Made by a program: the position numbers and the translations under genes
Part shown: positions 1 through 4,774 of the stretch, piece after piece
How the letters are laid out: the number at the start of each line of letters is the position of its first letter
Position numbering within the stretch: position 1 is the stretch's first letter
The notes under the pieces: model-generated
Databases searched by the model: none
Seen by the model: only the letters and a program-made list of their open reading frames with translations
What the model was told of the DNA's origin: nothing
NCBI GenBank assembly: GCA_030042335.1
Contig: JASHZW010000023.1
Location: 1-6,641 of the forward strand
Reading direction: 5' to 3'
DNA from: Nitrososphaerales archaeon
Lineage (GTDB): Archaea > Thermoproteota > Nitrososphaeria > Nitrososphaerales > UBA183
DNA: 6,641 bases

Positions 1-324
1 CGCCATAGGGGAATACACGCTGGTGGCGTGTTCGAAAAGCACAAGCAGAATGCGCCCGAAGGGAGGTCGCTGATGAACATGGAGTACATCGTGAGCTTCC
101 CTATCTCGACGGTCTCCAGACTCCCTCTTCGCAGACCGGACTACATTTCGCGAGTACGTCACGCCAGTCGCTTCTTCAACGGTCTCCCGAGTCTGAAAAC
201 GGACCGCCGAGGGATTGGGCTTCGAAGAGTATCATCGATAATATCCCGAGAACGGGCCGCGGTCTACGACATCGAGGTCGCGGGCCACCACAACTTCTTC
301 GCGAACGGCCAGCTCGTGCACAAC
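1..324 (+). mobile_element. Intein C-terminal segment in NuoB (splicing blocks F and G)
   Basis: These 108 codons are in frame with NuoB but unrelated to it. The end shows the classical C-terminal splicing region: block F-like [16 protein letters not shown] (about 262-309), then block G-like QLVHN ending at base 324, followed by Cys as the first extein residue. The penultimate His and terminal Asn needed for Asn cyclisation and the +1 Cys nucleophile are all present, so splicing is probably intact. The preceding part is basic (many Arg) and shows no LAGLIDADG motif. Either the endonuclease lies further upstream or this is a mini-intein; the window cannot decide. The N-terminal splicing block A is outside the window. 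Confidence 0.9.
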
Positions 325-501
325 TGCTCGATTACAGGGGGCCTCTATTTCGACTCGTACAACGTCCTCAGGGGCATCGACGACATCATCCCCGTCGACG
401 TGTACATCCCCGGTTGCCCTCCAAGGGCCGAGGCGTTCATGCAGGGCCTGATCCTGCTGCAAGAGAAGATACGCTCCTCGCACAGCATCGGCGGGCGGTA
501 G
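1..501 (+). CDS. nuoB: NADH-quinone oxidoreductase subunit B (NuoB) precursor, 3' part, with intein
   Basis: The frame is open from base 1, so the gene starts upstream of the window; the GTG at 28 is an internal valine and not a start. Codons from 325 give the NuoB C-terminus. It begins CSITGG, continues [18 protein letters not shown], then PGCPPR, and ends after LQEKI with a short tail. In the NuoB/PSST family the two cysteines seen here (325-327 and 415-417) are ligands of [4Fe-4S] cluster N2, the last cluster before quinone; the tandem cysteine pair must lie upstream of the window. The codons before 325 are not NuoB but the C-terminal part of an intein. After splicing the product would be a cytoplasm-facing Q-module subunit working next to NuoC and NuoD. 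nuoC follows after 6 bases. Identity is very secure; the upstream extent is unknown. Confidence 0.93.
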   Translation, partial: RHRGIHAGGVFEKHKQNAPEGRSLMNMEYIVSFPISTVSRLPLRRPDYISRVRHASRFFNGLPSLKTDRRGIGLRRVSSIISRERAAVYDIEVAGHHNFFANGQLVHNCSITGGLYFDSYNVLRGIDDIIPVDVYIPGCPPRAEAFMQGLILLQEKIRSSHSIGGR

Positions 502-507
502 TCTCCT

Positions 508-1014
508 ATGCAGTCCAGCACAGCTCCGCCCACAGCGCCCACGCCTCCCGCGAACCCGCGGACCTCTTCCCTCTCAGCGAGGTTCCTGCAGCGTTTTCCT
601 TCGGCCAGGTCCGACTACGTCAGGCCGAAGAGGTTCAAGGTCACCATCGCCCCGGATGCGATGGACGAGGCCGCGCTCTTCCTGCGCGACGAGCTCGGCT
701 TCGACCACATACTCGCCGTCTCGGGGACCGATTACATGGCGAAGAAGGAGATCGAGGTCATCTATTTCGTGGCCTCGCTAAAGGAGGGGCAGACAGACCT
801 CGTCGCCGCCCTCGCTGAGAGGACCCCGCGGGACTCCCCCGTCGTCCCTTCCCTGGTCGAGTTCTGGCCCGGCGCCGAGTACCACGAGAGGGAGACCTTC
901 GAGATGCTCGGGGTCAAGTTCGATGGCCATCCCGACCTGAGGGGCATCCTCCTTCCCGAGGACTGGCACGACATCCCCCCGCTCAGGAAGGACTACGTCT
1001 CACCGGGACGATAG
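508..1014 (+). CDS. nuoC: NADH-quinone oxidoreductase subunit C (NuoC, 30 kDa subunit)
   Basis: A 168-residue protein whose C-terminal half carries the complex I 30-kDa signature: ERETFEMLGVKFDGHPDL at residues 127-144, then RGILLPEDW and PLRKDY to residue 163. NuoC has no cofactor and packs against NuoD, NuoB and (where present) NuoI in the peripheral arm. The first about 22 residues are rich in Pro, Ala, Ser and Thr and are probably disordered; the family fold seems to begin near residue 25. The ATG lies 6 bases after the nuoB stop, with no clear Shine-Dalgarno sequence, and the nuoD ATG follows the stop after 3 bases. This tight packing supports one transcript nuoB-nuoC-nuoD. NuoC is separate from NuoD here, not fused as in E. 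coli. Confidence 0.95.
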   Translation: MQSSTAPPTAPTPPANPRTSSLSARFLQRFPSARSDYVRPKRFKVTIAPDAMDEAALFLRDELGFDHILAVSGTDYMAKKEIEVIYFVASLKEGQTDLVAALAERTPRDSPVVPSLVEFWPGAEYHERETFEMLGVKFDGHPDLRGILLPEDWHDIPPLRKDYVSPGR

Positions 1015-1017
1015 AGC

Positions 1018-2139
1018 ATGACCACCTCCGAGAGCGAATACGTGCCCGACCCGGACAAGATAATGTCCGTGGCCCTCGGCCCGCAGCACCCCGGCGCCGG
1101 GCACTTCCGCATCCGCCTCTGGCTCGACGGCGACTACGTGGTGAGGGCCGACCCGGACCCCGGTTACGTCCACCGGGGCGAGGAGAAGATGGCCGAGTAC
1201 AGGGACTACATCCAGAACGTCCCGCACCTCGAGCGCCCTGTCATCCTCGACAGCAGCGGGATACTCTTCCCGTACGCCGAGGCCGTCGACGAGCTGATGG
1301 GGAACAAGATCCCGATAAGGGCCCAGTACCTGCGCGTGATCATGGCGGAGCTCAACAGGATAATCTCCCACATGTACTTCCTCGGAATCTACGGGGTCTT
1401 CGAGGGCCACACGACGATGATAACGTGGGGTCTTGGCGACAGGGACCTATTCATCGACCTCGCGGCGAGGATAGGCGGCGCTCGGGTCACCTTCGCCTAC
1501 ATAGTCCCCGGCGGCGTCCGCAACGACATGCCCAGGGACCTCACGGAACAGGCCATCAAGACCTGCGACTGGTTCGAGAAGAGGCTCGACGAGTACGAGA
1601 AGATATTCCTGAACAACCCCCTCCTCCAGCAGAGGACCAAGGGCGTGGGAGTGCTCTCCGCCCAGGACGCGATTCGATTCGGCGCCACCGGCACGGTCCT
1701 CCGCGCCTCCGGCGTGCGTCACGACATCCGCAGGGCCGAGCCCTACAGCGCGTACCCGAGCTTCGAGTTCGACATCCCCACGTTCAAGGAGGGTGACTGC
1801 TGGTCGCGCACGATGGTGGCAGTCGAGGAGATGAGGCAGTCTCTCCGGATCCTCAGGCAGGCTTTCAAGACGATCCCGGAGGGACCTGTCCGCCTCAAGC
1901 TCGGCCCGCAGCCGAGGGTCCCCGCCGGCGAGGTCTACTTCAGGACGGAGGCCGCCCACGGCGAGCAGGGCTACCACCTGGTGAGCGATGGCACTCCCAG
2001 GCCCTACAGGCTGAAGATGAGCGACCCGAACTTCAGAAACATGGTCCTGCTACCGCGGCTTCTAAAAAATGCACATATTGCTGATATTCCTTCAATTTAT
2101 TGGAGTTTAAATTATTGGCCGGTATCGGCCGACCGATAA
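1018..2139 (+). CDS. nuoD: NADH-quinone oxidoreductase subunit D (NuoD, 49 kDa subunit), with AT-rich recoded 3' end
   Basis: A 373-residue complex I 49-kDa subunit, descended from the NiFe-hydrogenase large subunit, which forms the quinone pocket with NuoB. Family landmarks in order are GPQHP (residues 21-25, with the quinone-pocket His), PGYVHRGEEK (48-57), ELNRIISH (111-118), GVGVL (209-213), LRASGVRHD (228-236), and VSDGTPRPYRLK (322-333). The protein ends ...WPVSADR, matching the usual ...xDR terminus, so it is complete. It lacks the roughly 25-residue insertion that bacterial NuoD has before GEVY, as other archaeal homologues appear to. Two oddities stand out. The site of the quinone-binding Tyr (Tyr87 in Thermus Nqo4) aligns without gaps to Ile76. 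Residues 348-366 are coded by AT-ending codons unlike the rest of the gene. No nuoH follows. Confidence 0.95.
   Translation: MTTSESEYVPDPDKIMSVALGPQHPGAGHFRIRLWLDGDYVVRADPDPGYVHRGEEKMAEYRDYIQNVPHLERPVILDSSGILFPYAEAVDELMGNKIPIRAQYLRVIMAELNRIISHMYFLGIYGVFEGHTTMITWGLGDRDLFIDLAARIGGARVTFAYIVPGGVRNDMPRDLTEQAIKTCDWFEKRLDEYEKIFLNNPLLQQRTKGVGVLSAQDAIRFGATGTVLRASGVRHDIRRAEPYSAYPSFEFDIPTFKEGDCWSRTMVAVEEMRQSLRILRQAFKTIPEGPVRLKLGPQPRVPAGEVYFRTEAAHGEQGYHLVSDGTPRPYRLKMSDPNFRNMVLLPRLLKNAHIADIPSIYWSLNYWPVSADR
2061..2116 (+). other. AT-rich recoded patch inside the nuoD 3' end
   Basis: By hand count 13 of these 56 bases are G or C (about 23%), while a 60-base line upstream (1801-1860) has 38 of 60. Isoleucine is always ATT here, and Asn, Asp, His, Tyr, Ser, Leu and Ala all use A/T-ending codons, whereas upstream codons mostly end in C or G. 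The last six sense codons (2119-2136, PVSADR) are G/C-rich again. The protein sequence stays a believable NuoD C-terminus throughout. This looks like imported or recoded DNA that keeps the protein while changing the nucleotide sequence, lying next to a homing endonuclease gene. Confidence 0.7.
2123..2138 (+). terminator. Candidate hairpin at the nuoD stop codon
   Basis: TATCGG (2123-2128) and CCGATA (2133-2138) form a perfect 6-bp inverted repeat with loop CCGA, overlapping the last nuoD codons and most of the stop codon. A competing stem, GGCCG (2117-2121) with CGGCC (2126-2130), shares bases with it. An AT-rich run with several T stretches follows (2141-2163). This could mark the 3' end of the nuo transcript, but archaeal termination relies mostly on T-runs and the stem is short. 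Confidence 0.3.
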
Positions 2140-2253
2140 GTGTAATAATTTATTGATAAATTTGCCCTTAGTGGACAAGCTTTCCCACCAGGTTTTGAGA
2201 ATTCAATACGTTTCGGGTCGAAGTAAATTTCGACTTGGTCCATTGCAGATTCG
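2140..2253. other. AT-rich intergenic spacer between nuoD and the endonuclease gene
   Basis: This is the gap between the convergent ends of nuoD (+) and the endonuclease reading frame (-). It holds an A/T inverted repeat AATTTAT-TG-ATAAATT at 2147-2162 and a second hairpin, GTCGAA (2217-2222) with TTCGAC (2229-2234), which G-T pairs extend outward. I see no convincing gene in it. A - strand frame running through it is in a different frame from the endonuclease tail and resembles nothing I recognise. Confidence 0.6.
2217..2234. repeat. Small inverted repeat in the nuoD-endonuclease spacer
   Basis: GTCGAA at 2217-2222 pairs perfectly with TTCGAC at 2229-2234 across a 6-base gap, inside which G2223 and T2228 can form a wobble pair. 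Flanking G-T and C-G pairs could extend it to 2214-2237. It lies about 20 bases beyond the endonuclease stop, so it may be a 3'-end structure for that transcript or part of a recognition site. Its function is not shown by sequence. Confidence 0.35.
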
Positions 2254-3376
2254 TCAGCTAAGGTCAAGTTCGGATAAAGCCTCATGAACGAACGCGTCAA
2301 CCTCTACTGCGATTTCAGCTAGGCATTTTGACCAGCCCTCAGGAATTCCATCTGCATCAAGGACTGATTCTGAATAAATGAAATCGAGAGCAAGGTCTCG
2401 CTTCATTATCTTCTCGTTGTGCCGCAAAGGAAGGCTTCGCAGTAGCTTGCCGACCTCGGCAGGCCTATACAGTCCAAAGCTGGTAGAGACCAGAAACCTC
2501 TTTCCCTGGGTTGATGACTCCAGAGCGGCTCTTGTAGGTCCGAGGATTGAACCCCTTGTTCTCGAGCAGTTCGTGTATTGTTCGCAAGATATCAAAGTTT
2601 GTATTTGAAATTTGAAACACAAAATTACCTCTGGCCCGATGGAAGTAGATGCTGCCTTCCGCATCAGCGAATCCCGCGACAAAACTCATCATGGGCAGCT
2701 TAGACCCTAACCCTTGAGGTACGGAGCGGATGTTCTTCTCGAGCAAGAACTCAAATGATCCATCCAAGTCGACTTCCAAGTTCCACTCCGCTGGAGTGAC
2801 TATTGCAGACTTCGCGTACATCCTAACATGGCCGTAGGAAGCGAAGAGGCTCTTGAACAGACCAGCAAACTCCGGGTGGGTGGTGCCACTCTTTATCCGG
2901 ATTGCCCTTCCGTGTTTTTCGACACTACAGTCGCCCCAAACAAATCCAAGAACATATGCCCGATCGAAGCGATTTCCGCGAAACGGCATTTTCTTGTGTT
3001 TCGTAACCGCCTCAATTTGGGCCTCGACTTTATCCCTCAGCTGAACTCCCTGTTTCTTCAGATGAAGAAACACTGTTACGGGTGAAAACTCAGTTCCAGC
3101 GATCTGCTTCAGCGATTCTCCCGTCTCATACCTCTTAACCCATTGGTCGATCATCTCTTCAGTAACTCTTCTGATGTGCTCCGCCTTGTCCCGCCGCGTT
3201 ATCCCGTTCCTCTTCAGATGGTAAAGGATTGTCGATTCGGCAGTTTTGGGGCTTGCATACTTCAGACCATACCTATCGGCTATCTTCGCAGCGGACAGAT
3301 GCTCGTCAAGATATAGCCTCCTGAGGTCCTCGGCACTCGGCGGCCATGGTAGCTTCTCGTCGGGAGCGTGCTCCAA
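2254..3376 (-). pseudogene. Free-standing LAGLIDADG homing endonuclease, broken by one frameshift
   Basis: The first frame (3376 down to 2465) gives 303 residues. Two helix-turn-helix-like segments lie at about 18-60 and 76-118, the second with YETGESLKQIA and TVFLHLKKQGV. They are followed by LAGLIDADG motif 1, YVLGFVWGDCS (141-151, acidic D149), and motif 2, FVAGFADAEGS (232-242, acidic E240). A typical core lies between them, including RAIRIKSGTTHPEF. The frame stops at 2465-2467, but the -strand frame offset by one base continues the fold: YRPAEVGKLLRSLPLRHNEK and on to a stop at 2254-2256. The total, 1123 bases, is a multiple of three plus one, consistent with one inserted base near 2465-2490. 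Both catalytic acids are encoded before the break, yet loss of the C-terminal part of the second domain probably inactivates it unless the break is a sequencing error or is bypassed. The TTG start fits the TATA box 25 bases upstream. It is not inside an intein or a recognisable intron. Confidence 0.85.
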
Positions 3377-3396
3377 CAGAAGCTTAGCGCGACCCG

Positions 3397-3405
3397 CCTT
3401 TTAAG
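3397..3405 (-). promoter_or_regulatory. TATA-like box of the endonuclease gene
   Basis: On the - strand this reads CTTAAAAGG, an A/T island in GC-rich surroundings. Its centre lies about 25 bases upstream of the TTG at 3376, the classical archaeal TATA-to-start-site distance, so transcription would begin at the start codon (leaderless mRNA). This supports TTG 3376 as the start. The box sits in the 43-base gap after the acetyltransferase stop, so the endonuclease can be expressed on its own. Confidence 0.5.
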
Positions 3406-3419
3406 CACCCATGACGCGA

Positions 3420-3959
3420 CTAGCCCTGGTTCTCAGGGAACAGTCTCTCCATCTCCAGCACGTCGAGCCATCTTCCGTCCAGTTTCCCATGCCTCTGGAG
3501 CATGCCGACCTCCCTGAACCCATACCTCTTCGCAAGGCGGATGGTCGCCTCGTTGAATGTGAACACTCTCGCTATCAGCTTCCAGTAGCCGAGTGACGAC
3601 GCCCTGTCGATCAAGGCTCCCAGGAGGCTAGTCCCCACACCAACACCGCGACTGTCTCTCCTGACGTAGACTGAGTACTCTCCGATGCCCGAATAACAGG
3701 ACCGTTCGCTTATCCGCGTGATTGACCCCCATCCCACCACCTGCCCCATTTCGTCCTCCGCGACGATCACAGGGTGCTTTGCGTCGTGGTCCGCGAGCCA
3801 CGCCCGTCTCTCCTCGGCGTCCCGCATGTCCGTCTCGAATGTCGCGATCCTGTCCTCTATCCCCTGGTTGTAGATGAGGACTAGCGCTTCAGCGTCCTGA
3901 GGTCTGGCGTCGCGGATGGTCAGCGCCTTGGTCAACGTGACCAGCGACCGAAGTGCCAT
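3420..3959 (-). CDS. GNAT N-acetyltransferase, phosphinothricin/arsinothricin acetyltransferase (PAT/ArsN1) type
   Basis: A 179-residue single-domain GNAT enzyme transferring acetyl from acetyl-CoA to an amine. Family landmarks are TIRDARPQDAEALVLIYNQG (14-33), RIATFET (37-43), the strand GEYSVYV with Glu94 in the position of the PAT catalytic glutamate, the acetyl-CoA loop RRDSRGVGVGTSLL (100-113), and the C-terminal RHGKLDGRWLDV (156-167) typical of PAT-like enzymes. Known members acetylate phosphinothricin, methionine sulfoximine or arsinothricin; which substrate applies here cannot be read from sequence. An in-frame TAA two codons upstream limits the start to ATG 3959 or later. The family homology begins near residue 13, so the TTG at residue 9 is a possible alternative. 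It is a soluble cytoplasmic protein, divergent from the CdvB gene. Confidence 0.88.
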   Translation of the reverse strand: MALRSLVTLTKALTIRDARPQDAEALVLIYNQGIEDRIATFETDMRDAEERRAWLADHDAKHPVIVAEDEMGQVVGWGSITRISERSCYSGIGEYSVYVRRDSRGVGVGTSLLGALIDRASSLGYWKLIARVFTFNEATIRLAKRYGFREVGMLQRHGKLDGRWLDVLEMERLFPENQG

Positions 3960-4023
3960 GGATTAGCCTTTTCCCGTTCAGAACGTGCTCGGCTTCCTCT
4001 CGCGTTATCTCCACTTTGAGCAA
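3889..4023 (-). CDS. Doubtful small ORF overlapping the acetyltransferase start
   Basis: A TTG-initiated 44-codon frame that begins LLKVEITREEAEHVLNGKRL. This stretch is charged and amphipathic and looks more like real protein than random sequence. Its last 23 codons overlap the acetyltransferase N-terminus in another frame and look like noise (RRQTSGR at the end). It could be a remnant of a lost gene, a short leader peptide, or chance. I do not recognise a family. Confidence 0.15.
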   Translation of the reverse strand: MLKVEITREEAEHVLNGKRLIHGTSVAGHVDQGADHPRRQTSGR

Positions 4024-4091
4024 GCTGTCAAAAGTTGTTGTCTGAGGATGTATTCACGATATCGCTTCATGATACACCCAAGTGACACTAA
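3960..4091. promoter_or_regulatory. Divergent intergenic region between acetyltransferase and CdvB genes
   Basis: This 132-base gap must hold the promoters of two divergent genes. For the + strand gene an AT-containing stretch ACGATATCG (4056-4064) lies about 32 bases before the ATG and is only a weak TATA candidate. For the - strand gene an A-rich run (GGGAAAAGG on the - strand, near 3968-3976) lies too close to ATG 3959 to be a standard TATA box. Promoter placement here is therefore uncertain. Confidence 0.35.
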
Positions 4092-4730
4092 ATGAGTAAG
4101 TTCGAAAAGAACTGGAAACCACAGCAGAATCAGAGCGACTTCGCGCAGAAGACGCGCGACGCTATCAGGGGTCCGCAACCCATGCGCCCCCAGATACAGA
4201 AGGCGACGAGCCAGCTCCAGCAGGAGATAAACCGGCTCGACCGCTCGATGGACAGGTTGAAGCACAGGGAGCAGGCGATATTCAAGAAGACCGTCACCGC
4301 CGTGCAGCAGCACGACGAGCCCACCAGCAAGGCCTACTCGAACGAGCTCGCCGAGGTAAGGAAGATGGCGAAGATCGTCACGCAGTCGAAGATCGCGCTG
4401 GAACAGATCACAACCAGACTGCAGACGGTCACCGACATGGGAGACTTCACCGCGACCCTCGCACCGGCGATAGGGGTAATCAGGAACGTAAGGAGCTCGC
4501 TCGGGACAGCGATGCCCGATGCGCAGTCCGCGCTGGGTGACATCGGCGCCTCTCTCAGCTCGCTGATGACCGACGTGGGAGGGCTCACGGGCACGAACTT
4601 CTTCACGCCAGAGTCCAGCGAAGAGGCAGAAAAGATAATGGCGGAAGCGGCTGCCATCGCCGAGAAGCGCATGAGCGACTCGTTCCCGGAGGTACCTTCA
4701 GCCTCCGGCGAGTCCGTCTACAGCTCTTAG
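4092..4730 (+). CDS. ESCRT-III-like cell division protein (CdvB family, CdvB1/B2-like)
   Basis: A 212-residue, strongly helical Snf7/ESCRT-III-type protein. The family core is clear: a long alpha-1 with QLQQEINRLDRSMDRLKHRE (41-60) continuing to about 75, then alpha-2 with SNELAEVRKMAKIVTQSKIA (83-102), EQITTRLQTV (104-113), and a shorter helix region around APAIGVIRNVRSSLG (124-138). A C-terminal helix, EEAEKIMAEAAAIAEKRM (177-194), followed by FPEVP may be a regulatory or Vps4/CdvC-interacting (MIM-like) tail. Such proteins polymerise on membranes at the division site in TACK archaea. No separate winged-helix CdvA-binding domain is apparent, so it is closer to the CdvB1/B2 paralogues than to CdvB itself. 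An in-frame TAA directly before ATG 4092 fixes the start, and no Shine-Dalgarno is visible. cdvA and cdvC are not in the window. Confidence 0.88.
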   Translation: MSKFEKNWKPQQNQSDFAQKTRDAIRGPQPMRPQIQKATSQLQQEINRLDRSMDRLKHREQAIFKKTVTAVQQHDEPTSKAYSNELAEVRKMAKIVTQSKIALEQITTRLQTVTDMGDFTATLAPAIGVIRNVRSSLGTAMPDAQSALGDIGASLSSLMTDVGGLTGTNFFTPESSEEAEKIMAEAAAIAEKRMSDSFPEVPSASGESVYSS

Positions 4731-4742
4731 GCTGCCAAAGGC

Positions 4743-4774
4743 CAGTCCGGCTGTATTCTTACGCAGCCGGGCTG
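4743..4774. terminator. Hairpin between convergent genes
   Basis: CAGTCCGGCTG (4743-4753) pairs with CAGCCGGGCTG (4764-4774) in an 11-bp stem with one G-T pair and a 10-base loop containing TATTCTT. It begins 12 bases after the CdvB stop and reaches into the last codons of the surface protein, so it would be a 3'-end structure for both transcripts. There is no long T-run right after the stem on either strand, so it may stabilise mRNA ends rather than terminate transcription. Confidence 0.4.

Larger units (their letters stand above)
2061..3405. mobile_element. Probable free-standing homing-endonuclease cassette inserted at the nuoD 3' end
   Basis: The block from the AT-rich nuoD tail to the endonuclease promoter is lower in GC than both flanks (sampled lines 33-50% against about 63% in nuoD and the acetyltransferase). 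It contains only the nuoD end, a 114-base spacer and one endonuclease gene on the opposite strand. I infer a mobile cassette from the composition break, the gene type and the loss of the expected operon continuation. No flanking direct repeat or displaced copy of the original nuoD end was found, so both borders are approximate. Confidence 0.45.

Noticed and set aside
28..30. GTG as a start codon of a 157-residue protein
   Set aside because: The frame is open to base 1 and the sequence is the interior of an intein within NuoB, so this codon is internal.
1000..1977. Long - strand reading frames across nuoD (136 and 176 residues)
   Set aside because: They are antisense shadows of a GC-rich gene with a strong family match on the + strand, and their translations resemble no protein family.
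2112..2300. 62-residue - strand frame through the nuoD-endonuclease spacer
   Set aside because: It overlaps both the nuoD end and the endonuclease tail in another frame and matches nothing I recognise.
3377..3420. Displaced original nuoD 3' end at the far side of the endonuclease cassette
   Set aside because: I translated the short gap in the + frames looking for the IAD...WPVSADR ending; nothing convincing appears, so the classic duplicated-tail arrangement is not shown.
2140..3420. Group I intron or second intein hosting the endonuclease
   Set aside because: The endonuclease is on the strand opposite nuoD, no intein blocks flank it, and nuoD is complete before it, so it is free-standing.
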